Origin: CAVQJU01 sp963712905
GTDB lineage: Bacteria; Acidobacteriota; Vicinamibacteria; Vicinamibacterales; CAVVIG01
Reading direction: 5' to 3'
DNA: 64,000 bases
Assembly (NCBI GenBank): GCA_963712905.1
Contig: CAVQJU010000010.1
Coordinates: 1-64,000, forward strand
The notes beneath the pieces were generated by a model. That model ran no database searches. It saw only the letters and a program-made list of their open reading frames with translations, and was not told where the DNA came from. Made by a program: the position numbers and the translations under genes. Shown piece by piece: positions 50,465 to 59,245 of the stretch (its first letter is position 1; every line of letters begins with the position of its first letter).

Positions 50465-52410
50465 GGCCAGAGGTAATACCCGAGTATCAGCACGACGCCC
50501 AGAAACAGGGACGCCGCGTAGGCACGGACCGAGCCGGTCTGCAGCCGGCGAAGCACTTCGCCGCTGCCGGCGACCGCGCCGGCGACGCCGTTGACCGTCC
50601 GGTCGATCACGCCGGCGTCAACGCCCTTCCACAGGCCGTCCTCGGAAATGATGTGAATGGGCTGGACGACGGCGGCGTCGTAGATTTCGTCCACGTAGTA
50701 CTTGTTCGACAGCAGACCGTGGACGCCGGAAAACTGCGCGGCTACGCGGTCGGCCGCCTGGCGATTCTTGAGGAAGAAGTAGGCCGCGATCCCGATCCCG
50801 GCAATCGCCACGATCACCGAGAGAATCATGAGCGCCGTCTCCGGCGCGCCTTCGGCGGACTCGCCTGCGACTCCTGCGACAGGACCAAAACTGGGCTCGA
50901 GGAAGTGCTCGAACCGCCCGCCGATTCCGGCCCACCCGGCAACCACCGACCCCAGCGCGAGGACGATGAGGGCCACGGCCATCGCTGGCGGCGCGTCGTG
51001 CAAATGAGCGCCGGGCTTATGGTCCGAGTGGTCCGAATGGTCCGAGGGGTCCGCGTGGTGCGCGGGGCTCGCCTGCAACGACCGCTCGCCGTGGAACGTC
51101 ATGAACACCAGGCGGAACATGTAGGTCGCGGTCAGCATCGCCGTGAGGATGCCCACGACCCAGAGCAGCATGTGGCCACCGGCGTAAGTGCGGAAGAGGA
51201 TTTCGTCCTTGCTGAAGAAGCCCGCAAACGGCGGGATGCCGGCAATCGCGATGGCGCCGATCACGAACGTCCAGTATGTGATCGGCAGGTCCTTCCTCAG
51301 ACCGCCCATCCTCCGCATGTCCTGTTCGCCAGAGAGCGCGTGAATCACAGCGCCCGATCCAAGGAACAGCAGCGCCTTGAAGAAGGCGTGCGTGTAGAGA
51401 TGGAAGATGCCGGCGCCGAACGCGCCGACGCCCATGGCCAGGAACATGTAGCCGAGCTGCGACACCGTGGAGTACGCGAGCACGCGCTTGATGTCGTTCT
51501 GCACGAGGCCGATGGTGCCTGCGACGAGCGCGGTCGCCGTTCCCACGATCGCGACGATCGTCAGCGTCTGCGGCGCATGGCTGAACAGGACGGCGTTGCG
51601 GCCAATCATGTACACGCCGGCCGTCACCATCGTCGCCGCATGGATGAGGGCGGAGACGGGCGTGGGGCCTTCCATGGCGTCGGGAAGCCAGACGTACAGC
51701 GGAATCTGCGCGGATTTTCCGGTGGCGCCCACAAACAGCAGCAGCGTGATCACCGACATGGTGCCGAAGGCGGCCTCGGGGCTGAGCGCGGCCGCGCTGC
51801 GCGCGACGTCCTGGAAATCGAGCGATCCGAAGCGGACGAAGATCAGGAGGACGCCGAGAATGAACCCCCAGTCGCCGATCCGGTTGACGATGAACGCCTT
51901 CTTGCCGGCGTCGGATGCTGATTTCTTCTGGTACCAGAAGCCGATCAGCAGGTACGAACAGAGACCGACGCCCTCCCAGCCGACGAACATCACGAGGAAG
52001 TTCGCGCCGAGGACGAGGACGAGCATGAACGAGGCGAACAGGTTCAGATACGAGAAGTACCGGGCATACTCGGCGTCGGACTCCTCGTGCATGTACGCCG
52101 TCGAGTAGATGTGAATCAACAGGCCGATGCCGGTGATGACGAGAATCATCACCGACGACAGCGGATCCAGGCGCAGCGTCAGGCCCACCGAGAAGTCGCC
52201 CGAGGTGATCCACGTGAACGCGCGCTGCACGATAGCGCGGTTCTCCGGCTCGAGGCTCACGAGGCGCGCGACCGCCGCCGCCGAGATCGCGAACGAGAGG
52301 AGCATCGCGCCGCAGGCGATCGCGCCGGCCGCAGTCTTCGTCAGACGGCGGCCCAGGCCGGCATTGAGCAAAAAGCCGGCGAACGGCAGAAGCGGGATCA
52401 GCAGCAGCAT
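50461..52410 (-). CDS. nuoL: NADH-quinone oxidoreductase subunit L
   Basis: 649 residues from the ATG at 52410 (MLLLIPLLPFAGFLLNAGLG); an upstream extension through repeat sequence is unlikely. Channel residues are in FVGWEGVGLCSYLLIGFWYQ and GKSAQIPLYVWLPDAMEGPT. The long lateral helix region is present at the C-terminus (AYFFLKNRQAADRVAAQFSG). Between FMTFHGERSLQASPAHHA and the next helix is SDHSDHSDHK, encoded by the 9-base repeat at 51021-51056. Confidence 0.96.
   Translation of the reverse strand: MLLLIPLLPFAGFLLNAGLGRRLTKTAAGAIACGAMLLSFAISAAAVARLVSLEPENRAIVQRAFTWITSGDFSVGLTLRLDPLSSVMILVITGIGLLIHIYSTAYMHEESDAEYARYFSYLNLFASFMLVLVLGANFLVMFVGWEGVGLCSYLLIGFWYQKKSASDAGKKAFIVNRIGDWGFILGVLLIFVRFGSLDFQDVARSAAALSPEAAFGTMSVITLLLFVGATGKSAQIPLYVWLPDAMEGPTPVSALIHAATMVTAGVYMIGRNAVLFSHAPQTLTIVAIVGTATALVAGTIGLVQNDIKRVLAYSTVSQLGYMFLAMGVGAFGAGIFHLYTHAFFKALLFLGSGAVIHALSGEQDMRRMGGLRKDLPITYWTFVIGAIAIAGIPPFAGFFSKDEILFRTYAGGHMLLWVVGILTAMLTATYMFRLVFMTFHGERSLQASPAHHADPSDHSDHSDHKPGAHLHDAPPAMAVALIVLALGSVVAGWAGIGGRFEHFLEPSFGPVAGVAGESAEGAPETALMILSVIVAIAGIGIAAYFFLKNRQAADRVAAQFSGVHGLLSNKYYVDEIYDAAVVQPIHIISEDGLWKGVDAGVIDRTVNGVAGAVAGSGEVLRRLQTGSVRAYAASLFLGVVLILGYYLWP
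51021..51056. repeat. 9-base array (GGTCCGAGT) inside nuoL
   Basis: Four units: GGTCCGAGT, GGTCCGAAT, GGTCCGAGG, GGTCCGCGT. On the coding strand they give repeats of Ser-Asp-His in a loop. The same unit forms the array at 31946-32136. Nine bases is a whole number of codons, so copy-number changes would not break the frame. Confidence 0.88.
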
Positions 52411-52423
52411 GTTAACGACGACG

Positions 52424-52499
52424 TAGCCACAGAGGCACAGAGGCCACAGAGCTCTCTCTTCCAAGAGTGTTCTCTGCGTGCTCCGCGTGCTCTGCGTTC
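52424..52499. repeat. Inverted CACAGAGG / CTCTGCGTG arrays between nuoK and nuoL
   Basis: Left: GCCACAGAGGCACAGAGGCC. Right: CTCTGCGTGCTCCGCGTGCT plus CTGCG. The arms are imperfectly complementary around CTCTCTTCCAAGAGTG. They fill the only sizeable gap in the distal half of the nuo operon. Confidence 0.78.
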
Positions 52500-52513
52500 A
52501 ACGTTTGTGATCA

Positions 52514-52816
52514 CTACCATTTCAGGCTCGTGAACGTGTCCGGGTTGAGCGACTCGCGGTGGCGGAACAGCCCGATCACGATGGCCAGGCCGACGGCGGC
52601 CTCGGCGGCGGCGACCGTCATCACGAAGAACACGATGATCTGGCCGTCGGCCGAGCCCATCGCCCGCCCGAAGGCGACGAACGTCAGGTTGACGGCGTTC
52701 AGCATGATCTCGATCGAGAGCAGAATCGTGATCAGGTTGCGGCGCACGAACACGCCGGCCGTCCCGATGCAGAACAGCACCGCCGAGAGCACCAGATAGT
52801 GGGTCAGCGTCGGCAT
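52514..52816 (-). CDS. nuoK: NADH-quinone oxidoreductase subunit K
   Basis: 100 residues from MPTLTHYLVLSAVLFCIGTA; a TTG two codons earlier is an alternative. Three membrane helices with the conserved Glu residues in LLSIEIMLNAVNLTFVA and AAAEAAVGLAIVIGLFR. Three bases after the nuoJ stop. Confidence 0.97.
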   Translation of the reverse strand: MPTLTHYLVLSAVLFCIGTAGVFVRRNLITILLSIEIMLNAVNLTFVAFGRAMGSADGQIIVFFVMTVAAAEAAVGLAIVIGLFRHRESLNPDTFTSLKW

Positions 52817-52818
52817 GC

Positions 52819-53349
52819 TCAAGCACTCGGCGGGGCAGACGGCCCGCCTTCACGCCGCGCGAGCACCACGGCGCCGACCATGGCGACGAGGATGAGCACG
52901 GACGTCACTTCGAACGCGAACGCGTAATCCGTAAACAGCGACCGCCCGATGGCGCGCACCGAGCTGACGGCCGCGGCCGGAAAAACGCCCGTCTCGCCGC
53001 CGCCTTTCGTCAGGGCCCACAGGAGCTCGACGACCAGCGCCGCCGCGAGGGCGGCGCCAAACCGCATCGGGCCCGGACGCCGCAGCGGATGAACGCTCTC
53101 GTCGTAGTCCGTCTCCTCGTGCGGCGCGTTCAGCAGCATCACGACGAACAGGAACAGCACCATGATGGCGCCGGCGTACACGACGATCTGCGTCACGGCG
53201 ACGAAGGGCGCGTCGAGCAGGACGTAGAGGCCCGACAGCGCGCCAAAGGACGCGATGAGCAGCAGCACGCTGTAAATCGGGTTGCGCTGGGCGATGACCA
53301 GCAGCGATGCCACGACGGCCACGGCGGCGAACACGTAAAACAGCGTCAT
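52819..53349 (-). CDS. nuoJ: NADH-quinone oxidoreductase subunit J
   Basis: 176 residues with five membrane helices. It has YSVLLLIASFGALSGLYVLL and VAVTQIVVYAGAIMVLFLFV, the pi-bulge helix of the family, then a hydrophilic loop and two further helices. It begins directly after nuoH with no gap; nuoI, expected in between, is missing. Confidence 0.96.
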   Translation of the reverse strand: MTLFYVFAAVAVVASLLVIAQRNPIYSVLLLIASFGALSGLYVLLDAPFVAVTQIVVYAGAIMVLFLFVVMLLNAPHEETDYDESVHPLRRPGPMRFGAALAAALVVELLWALTKGGGETGVFPAAAVSSVRAIGRSLFTDYAFAFEVTSVLILVAMVGAVVLARREGGPSAPPSA

Positions 53350-54384
53350 TCAGCCACCGAAATACAGCACGCCGGCGGCGGTCGCGATCAGGTTCAACAC
53401 GCTGGCCGGCAGCATGACCTTCCACCCGAACTTCATCAGCTGGTCGTAGCGGTACCGCGGCAGCGTCCAACGCATCCACACGTAGAAGAACAACAGCGCG
53501 CCCACTTTGAGCAGGAACCAGATCCAGCCGAGCGATTCAGGCAGGAAGGGACCGTGCCATCCGCCGAGGAACAGGTCCGCGGCCACGGCCGACACGGTGA
53601 CCATGTTGACGTACTCCGCGAGGAAGAACATCGCGAAGCTCATGCTGCTGTACTCGGTGTGGTAGCCGGCCACCAGCTCCTGCTCCGCCTCGGGAAAGTC
53701 GAACGGCGCACGGTTCGTCTCGGCGATGCCGGCCGTGAGAAAGATCAGGAATCCCAGGGGCTGCAGGAAGATGAACCAGCGGGGAATCACCCCGAGCCAT
53801 GCGCCCGCCTGGCCGTTGACGATCTCGGTCAGCGACAGCGAGTTGCCGACGAGCAGGACGCTCACGAGCGCCATGCCGTAGGACAGCTCGTAGCTGATCA
53901 TCTGCGCCGACGACCGGAGGCCGCCAATCAGCGAGTACTTGCTGTTCGAGCTCCACCCGGCGAGCACGATGCCGTAGACGCTCATCGACGCGATCGCGAA
54001 GATCACGAGAGCCGCGACGTTGACGTCCGCGACCTGCAGCAGCATCGGCTCGGGCAGCAGGCCGAAGAAGGTCGTCCGGGCGCCGAAAGGCACGACCGCG
54101 AACGCGGCAAACGCGCACGTGGCCGAGATGATCGGCGCCAGCGCGAAGAGGAGGGCGTCGGCGGCCTTCGGCCGCAGCTCCTCCTTGAACATCAGCTTGA
54201 TGACGTCGGCGAACGGCTGCAGCAGTCCCTGCCAGCCGACGCGGATCGGGCCGAGGCGCTGCTGCAGCGCCGCCGCCAGCCGCCGCTCGACCCACACCAT
54301 GCCGGCCGCCGAGAGCAACAGCGCCTGGAAGACGACCACGATGAGGACGAGTTGCGCGATGAGCAGCGGGGTGATAGCCGGCAT
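53350..54384 (-). CDS. nuoH: NADH-quinone oxidoreductase subunit H
   Basis: 344 residues from the ATG at 54384 (MPAITPLLIAQLVLIVVVFQ). Eight membrane helices and the quinone-site loops WVERRLAAALQQRLGP, GWSSNSKYSLIGGLRSSAQM and AETNRAPFDFPEAEQELVAG. It follows the nuoF stop by four bases; in most operons nuoG would be there. Confidence 0.97.
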   Translation of the reverse strand: MPAITPLLIAQLVLIVVVFQALLLSAAGMVWVERRLAAALQQRLGPIRVGWQGLLQPFADVIKLMFKEELRPKAADALLFALAPIISATCAFAAFAVVPFGARTTFFGLLPEPMLLQVADVNVAALVIFAIASMSVYGIVLAGWSSNSKYSLIGGLRSSAQMISYELSYGMALVSVLLVGNSLSLTEIVNGQAGAWLGVIPRWFIFLQPLGFLIFLTAGIAETNRAPFDFPEAEQELVAGYHTEYSSMSFAMFFLAEYVNMVTVSAVAADLFLGGWHGPFLPESLGWIWFLLKVGALLFFYVWMRWTLPRYRYDQLMKFGWKVMLPASVLNLIATAAGVLYFGG

Positions 54385-54388
54385 GTCC

Positions 54389-55687
54389 CTAGTGCGCTCC
54401 CACCGCGTGAGGCGACCGGGCACGCCAGTTGGCCGGCAGCGTGCACTTGCCTTCCCTGATATGCGCCTCGTACTCGTGCCGGAAATGCTTCAGCGTCGTG
54501 AGGACCGGCGTCACCGCCGCGTCGCCGAACGCGCACAGCGTCTTGCCGGCGATGTTGCCCGAGATGCTCGACAGCAGGTCGAGGTCCTGCATCTGCCCCT
54601 CGCCGCGCTCGATCCGCTGCAGGATCTTGTGGAGCCAGTCGGTGCCCTCCCGGCACGGCGTGCACTTGCCGCACGACTCGTGGCGGTAGAAGTGCAGCAG
54701 GTTCTCGGCAAGCCAGACCATGCAGGTCGTGTCGTCGAGGACGACGATGGCCGCCGATCCGAGGAGCGACCCGGCCTTCTGGATCGCGTCGAAGCTGGCC
54801 TGCGTGTCCAGCTGATCCGGCATCAGAATCGGGACCGACGACCCGCCCGGGATGACGGCCTTGAGCGTCCGCCCTTCGCGGACGCCGCCGGCGAAGCCGT
54901 CGATCAGCTCGCGCAGCGTGATGTTCATCGAGGCCTCGTAGACCCCGGGCCGCTTCACGTGCCCGCTGACGCAGTACAGCTTGGGCCCGCCGTTCTTCTC
55001 CGGGCCGACCGACGCGTACCACTCCGCGCCCTTGAGCACGATCAGCGGCACGTTGCAGAGCGTTTCGACGTTGTTCACGGCCGTCGGCTTGTTGTACAGA
55101 CCGACCACCGCCGGAAACGGCGGCTTGTTGCGCGGCTGCGCGCGCTTGCCCTCGAGCGACTCGAGCAGCGCCGTCTCCTCACCGGCCTCGTACGCGCCGG
55201 CGCCGCGGTGCACGAACACGTCGCAGTCGAAACCCGAGCCGAGGATGTTTTTCCCGAGGAGCCCGCGCGCGTACGCCTCGGCAATCGCGCGCTCGAGCAC
55301 CTCCTGGACGTGCAGGAACTCGCCGCGGATGTAGATGTACGCCGTCTTCGCGCCGATCGCGTAGCACCCGATCGCGCATCCCTCGATCAGCAGGTGGGGG
55401 TTGCGCTCCATCAGCAGGTGGTCCTTGAACGTCCCGGGCTCGCTCTCGTCCGCGTTGCACGCGATGTAGCGGGGCGTCGTCTTCTTGTCGACGAACTGCC
55501 ACTTCATGCCCGTGGGGAAGCCCGCCCCGCCCCGTCCGCGCAGCCCGGACGCCTTCACGAGCTCGATGATCTCGTCCGGCGCCTTCGCCAGCGCCAGCTT
55601 CAACGCGTCGTAGCCTTCGTGCTGGAGATAGAAGTCCAGCGTGAAGGCGTTCGGCTCGCGCACGTACTTCGTGAGAATGGGATCCAT
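54389..55687 (-). CDS. nuoF: NADH-quinone oxidoreductase subunit F
   Basis: 432 residues; the NADH- and FMN-binding subunit with cluster N3. GLRGRGGAGFPTGMKWQFVD binds FMN and NADH; YICNADESEPG-type YIACNADESEPGTFKDH follows. ESCGKCTPCREGT with a later Cys (KTLCAFGDAA) holds the 4Fe-4S cluster. It ends ARSPHAVGAH, without fusion to NuoG. Confidence 0.97.
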   Translation of the reverse strand: MDPILTKYVREPNAFTLDFYLQHEGYDALKLALAKAPDEIIELVKASGLRGRGGAGFPTGMKWQFVDKKTTPRYIACNADESEPGTFKDHLLMERNPHLLIEGCAIGCYAIGAKTAYIYIRGEFLHVQEVLERAIAEAYARGLLGKNILGSGFDCDVFVHRGAGAYEAGEETALLESLEGKRAQPRNKPPFPAVVGLYNKPTAVNNVETLCNVPLIVLKGAEWYASVGPEKNGGPKLYCVSGHVKRPGVYEASMNITLRELIDGFAGGVREGRTLKAVIPGGSSVPILMPDQLDTQASFDAIQKAGSLLGSAAIVVLDDTTCMVWLAENLLHFYRHESCGKCTPCREGTDWLHKILQRIERGEGQMQDLDLLSSISGNIAGKTLCAFGDAAVTPVLTTLKHFRHEYEAHIREGKCTLPANWRARSPHAVGAH

Positions 55688-55713
55688 ATCAGCGATAGCG
55701 GCAGATCAAAAGG

Positions 55714-55786
55714 CGGCCACGAAGACACGAAGACACGAAGACAGTGTACTTCTGGTCTCCACTTCGTGCCTTCGTGCCTTCGTGGC
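55714..55786. repeat. Inverted ACACGAAG / CTTCGTGC arrays between nuoE and nuoF
   Basis: Left arm GGCCACGAAGACACGAAGAC plus another unit; right arm CTTCGTGCCTTCGTGCCTTC plus GTGGC. Three 8-base units on each side, complementary, with about 17 bases between. Predicts a stem of about 25 bases in the nuo mRNA. Confidence 0.9.
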
Positions 55787-55795
55787 TGCATTCTC

Positions 55796-56434
55796 TCAGC
55801 TCCGCTTCTCGACTACGTGGTGGCAGCCCGACAGGGCCGCTTCGCCGCGGGCTCGGATGTCGTCGACGAGCTGCGCCGCGTCTTCCGGCTTCTGGCACTC
55901 GTGCCAGGCGTCGTTGACCATCACCACCGGCGCCCGGTCGCACGCGCCGAGACACTCGACCTCGATCAGCGTGAACGTGCCGCTGGCGTCGGTTTCGCCC
56001 GGCTTGAGGCCGGTCTTCGCGCGCAGTTCCTCGGTGACGCGCTCGGCGCCGTTCAGCGCGCAGGAGAGCGTCCGGCAGACCTGCAGCACGAACTTCCCCA
56101 CCGGCCGCGTGTAGAACATCGTATAAAAAGAAGTCACGTCCTCGACGTCCGCCCGCGTGATCCCGAGCAACTCGGCAACGTGGCGGATCGCGTTGGCGGT
56201 GATGTAGCCCTGCTGGTACTGCGCCATGTAGAGCGCGGGCAGGACGGCCGACCGGCGGTTCTCGGGCGGATACCGCTTCACGATCTCGTCGAACCGCGCG
56301 CGGTTTTCGGGCGTATAGACGAAGGCCGGGCCTTCGTCCTCGAGCTGCCGCGACGACTTGTGGAAGGTGGCGCCGTACGCCATCTTGGGATGAAAGCTCA
56401 CCGGACTCCGTTTCCCGTTGACCTCATCGGTCAA
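55796..56434 (-). CDS. nuoE: NADH-quinone oxidoreductase subunit E
   Basis: 212 residues, thioredoxin-like 2Fe-2S subunit (N1a). Helical N-terminus (RFDEIVKRYPPENRRSAVLP), then LQVCRTLSCAL and EVECLGACDRAP with four Cys ligands. The ATG at 56434 overlaps the nuoD stop by 11 bases; an internal Met at residue 18 is an alternative start. Confidence 0.95.
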   Translation of the reverse strand: MTDEVNGKRSPVSFHPKMAYGATFHKSSRQLEDEGPAFVYTPENRARFDEIVKRYPPENRRSAVLPALYMAQYQQGYITANAIRHVAELLGITRADVEDVTSFYTMFYTRPVGKFVLQVCRTLSCALNGAERVTEELRAKTGLKPGETDASGTFTLIEVECLGACDRAPVVMVNDAWHECQKPEDAAQLVDDIRARGEAALSGCHHVVEKRS

Positions 56435-57605
56435 CGTCTCCCATCACCACGTCGATCGATCCGATGACAGCGATCACATCGGCGATCAGGCCGCCGACGA
56501 TCATTCTTTCGAGCGCCTGGCACGCCAGGAGCGAGGGCGCGCGCGACTTGATCCGCCACGGCCGGTTCGTGCCATCCGACACCACGCTGAAGCCCTGCTC
56601 GCCCCGCGGCCCCTCGACCGGCACGTACGCCTCGCCCGCCGGCACCGTGAACCCCTGCGAATAGATCAGGAAGTGCTGAATCAGCGCCTCCATCTCGGTG
56701 TAGACGCGATCCTTCGGGGGCGGGGTGATGCGGGGATCGTCGATGGCGTGCGGCCCGGTCGGCGTGATCCGCTCGAGCGCCTGGCGGCAGATCTTCATGC
56801 TCTCGCGCATCTCGGCCACGCGCACCGTGTAGCGCGCGAAGACGTCGCCGTCGGTTGCCGTCGGCACGGCGAAGTTGTACGTCTCGTATCCAAGGTACGG
56901 GAACGCCTTGCGCACGTCGTAGCTGACACCGGCCGCACGGGCGATAGGCCCGAGCAGGCTGTACGCGACGGCGTCCTCCTTCGTGATGACGCCCACGCCC
57001 TTCGTCCGCTTCAGGTAGATCTCGTTGTTCGTCAGCAGGTCTTCGTACTCGTCGAGCTTGACGACGAACCGGTCGAGAAACGAGCGGACGGCTTCGTGAA
57101 ACCCGCGGGGCAGGTCCTCGCGCAGGCCGCCGACGCGCATGTAGCTCGGGAACAGCCGGAAGCCGGCGATCATCTCGTTGATGTTCAGCAGCAGCTCGCG
57201 CTCTCTGAAGCAGTACAGCATCACCGAGACGGCGCCCACCTCCATGCCGTGGGTGCCGAGCCAGACGAGATGTGAATTGATGCGCTGCAGCTCCGCCAGC
57301 AGGATGCGGATGTGCTTCACGCGATCGGGAACCTCGACGCCGAGGAGCTTCTCGACCGACATGCAGAACGCCATGCTGTTGGACTGCGCGCTCAGGTAGT
57401 CCATCCGCTCGACGAGCGGAATCACCTGCTGCCATTTCTTCTGCTCGCACGTCTTCTCGATGCCCGTGTGCAGGTAGCCAATCGTCGGGGACGCCGAGAG
57501 GATGGTCTCGCCGTCGAGCTCCAGCACGAGGCGCAGCACGCCGTGCGTGCTGGGGTGCTGCGGCCCCATGTTGACGGTCATCGTCTCGCTGCGGAGGGCG
57601 GGCAT
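56424..57605 (-). CDS. nuoD: NADH-quinone oxidoreductase subunit D
   Basis: 393 residues, 49-kDa subunit forming the quinone pocket. Begins MPALRSETMTVNMGPQHPST with GPQHPSTHGVLR and IGYLHTGIEKTCEQKKW. Separate from nuoC, unlike the fused NuoCD of E. coli. The frame is intact throughout. Confidence 0.97.
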   Translation of the reverse strand: MPALRSETMTVNMGPQHPSTHGVLRLVLELDGETILSASPTIGYLHTGIEKTCEQKKWQQVIPLVERMDYLSAQSNSMAFCMSVEKLLGVEVPDRVKHIRILLAELQRINSHLVWLGTHGMEVGAVSVMLYCFRERELLLNINEMIAGFRLFPSYMRVGGLREDLPRGFHEAVRSFLDRFVVKLDEYEDLLTNNEIYLKRTKGVGVITKEDAVAYSLLGPIARAAGVSYDVRKAFPYLGYETYNFAVPTATDGDVFARYTVRVAEMRESMKICRQALERITPTGPHAIDDPRITPPPKDRVYTEMEALIQHFLIYSQGFTVPAGEAYVPVEGPRGEQGFSVVSDGTNRPWRIKSRAPSLLACQALERMIVGGLIADVIAVIGSIDVVMGDVDR

Positions 57606-57620
57606 GTTCGTGTCCGGACC

Positions 57621-58178
57621 CTAGCCTTCGTGTCCCGGGCGGGACAGCCTGTCCCGCTGGATGTTGTCGCGGAATTCCTGTTCCGTGACCTGCAGCGCTT
57701 CGGACGCGTAAGCGGGGCGCCTGATCTGCACCGGGAAATCCTTCCGCAGCGGGAAGCCTTCCCAGTCTTCCGGCATCAGCAGCCGCCGCGGATCGGGATG
57801 GCCGTCGAACGCGACGCCGTACATGTCCCACACTTCCCGCTCGAGCCAGTTGGCGGCCGGCCAGATCCCGCTGACCGTCGCGATGTGGGCATCCGGCCCC
57901 GCCAGGCGCACCTTCATCCGGAGCCGCAGCCGGTAGTCGATCGACACGAGCAGGTACATCAGCTCGAACCGCGGCTCGCGCGGCCAGAAATCGAAGGCCG
58001 TCAGCTCCGCGAGGAAGTCGAAGCGCAGGTCCGGCGCGTCACGGAGCGCCAGCGCGATTTCGGGCACACGCTCCGCCGGCACGTAGACAGTCGTCTGCAG
58101 ATCGATGCTCGCGGCGATTTCGAACACGCCGCCGGGCACGGCTTGTTCGAGCCGGCCGATGAGCTCGGTGCGTTCCAT
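57621..58178 (-). CDS. nuoC: NADH-quinone oxidoreductase subunit C
   Basis: 185 residues, 30-kDa subunit: LRFDFLAELTAFDFWPREPR, YRLRLRMKVRLAGPDAHIAT, WPAANWLEREVWDMYGVAFD and PDPRRLLMPEDWEGFPLRKD, the family signature. Its ATG directly follows the nuoB stop. Confidence 0.96.
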   Translation of the reverse strand: MERTELIGRLEQAVPGGVFEIAASIDLQTTVYVPAERVPEIALALRDAPDLRFDFLAELTAFDFWPREPRFELMYLLVSIDYRLRLRMKVRLAGPDAHIATVSGIWPAANWLEREVWDMYGVAFDGHPDPRRLLMPEDWEGFPLRKDFPVQIRRPAYASEALQVTEQEFRDNIQRDRLSRPGHEG

Positions 58179-58643
58179 TTACGAAAGGCGCTGCTGGGCG
58201 ATCTTCCGCTGGAGCTGGACGATGCCGTAGATGAGGGATTCGGGGCGGGGCGGGCAGCCGGGCACGTAAACGTCGACCGGGACGACCTGGTCGACGCCCT
58301 GCACGATCGCGTAGTTGTCGAAGACGCCGCCGATCGACGCGCAGGCGCCCATGGAGATGACCCACTTGGGCTCGGGCATCTGGTCGTAAATGCGGCGGAG
58401 CGCCGGCGCCATCTTCCGCGAGAGACGGCCGGCGACGATCATCAGGTCGGACTGCCGGGGGCTGCCGCGAAACACTTCGGCGCCGAAGCGCGCGATGTCG
58501 TAGCGCGAGCAGCTCATGGCCATCATCTCGATCGCGCAGCAGGCGAGCCCGAAGGTGACCGGCCAGATGGACGAGCGGCGCGCCCACTGGACCATCTTCT
58601 CGACGCTCGTTGTCAGGACGGGAATTTCGCTCTCAAGACCCAT
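58179..58643 (-). CDS. nuoB: NADH-quinone oxidoreductase subunit B
   Basis: 154 residues, PSST subunit carrying cluster N2. TFGLACCAIEMMAMSCSRYD has the tandem Cys pair; MGACASIGGVFDNYAIVQG and VYVPGCPPRPESLIYGI hold the other two ligands. N2 is thus complete, although the clusters that should feed it (NuoG, NuoI) are not encoded nearby. Confidence 0.97.
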   Translation of the reverse strand: MGLESEIPVLTTSVEKMVQWARRSSIWPVTFGLACCAIEMMAMSCSRYDIARFGAEVFRGSPRQSDLMIVAGRLSRKMAPALRRIYDQMPEPKWVISMGACASIGGVFDNYAIVQGVDQVVPVDVYVPGCPPRPESLIYGIVQLQRKIAQQRLS

Positions 58644-58646
58644 TCG

Positions 58647-59048
58647 TCACGCCACCTTCCGTGTCCGCTGCGCCTCGGCGGCGTCGCTCTTCTCGTTGCC
58701 CCAGTCGAGCGCGCCCTTGCGCCAGACGTAGACGTATCCGGCGAGCAGCAGCAGCATGAACAGCACGACCTGGATGAACCCGTTCCACCCGAGGTCGCGC
58801 AGGGCCATCGCCCAGGGGTAGAGGAACGCCACCTCGATGTCGAACAGCAGGAAGATCATCGCGACGAGGTAGAACTTGACCGACTGGCGCTCGCGGGCGT
58901 CGCCGACCGGCGGCATGCCGCACTCGTACGGGGCGCTCTTCTCGGGCGTCGGACGGCTCGGGCCGAGGACGTTCGACAGGCCGACCGACACGAGCGCGAA
59001 CCCCGCGCCCATCACGATCATGATGAGGATGGAAAGCCAGCCCTGCAT
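58647..59048 (-). CDS. nuoA: NADH-quinone oxidoreductase subunit A
   Basis: 133 residues, three membrane helices, first gene of the operon. APYECGMPPVGDARERQSVK has the conserved Cys loop near the quinone channel, and FDIEVAFLYPWAMALRDLGW the conserved acidic helix. Upstream to 59245 there is a heptamer array and no clear promoter. Confidence 0.96.
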   Translation of the reverse strand: MQGWLSILIMIVMGAGFALVSVGLSNVLGPSRPTPEKSAPYECGMPPVGDARERQSVKFYLVAMIFLLFDIEVAFLYPWAMALRDLGWNGFIQVVLFMLLLLAGYVYVWRKGALDWGNEKSDAAEAQRTRKVA

Positions 59049-59132
59049 TCGTCAGACTTCCGGGGGCGGATCAGCTTGTGAACGATTTCCCAAGCTCGAA
59101 CGCTTCATGCTATCGCACTCCAGACCCACTGT

Positions 59133-59243
59133 CGACTGCTGACTGCCGACTGCCGACTGCCGACTGCCGACTGCCGACTGCTGACTGCTGACTGCCGACT
59201 GCCGACTGCCGACTGCCGACTGCCGACTGCCGACTGCTGACTA
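59133..59243. repeat. 15-copy heptamer array (YGACTGC)
   Basis: Fifteen perfect copies of CGACTGC or TGACTGC plus a partial, 7 bases each without spacers. It ends two bases before the glycosyltransferase ATG, so any regulatory sequence must lie in or across it. The unit recurs at 39283-39297 and, inverted, in lhr at 61579-61613. Confidence 0.97.
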
Positions 59244-59245
59244 CA

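Noticed and set aside
59133..59243. CRISPR-like array
   Set aside because: The unit is only 7 bases, directly adjoining, with no spacers and no cas genes.
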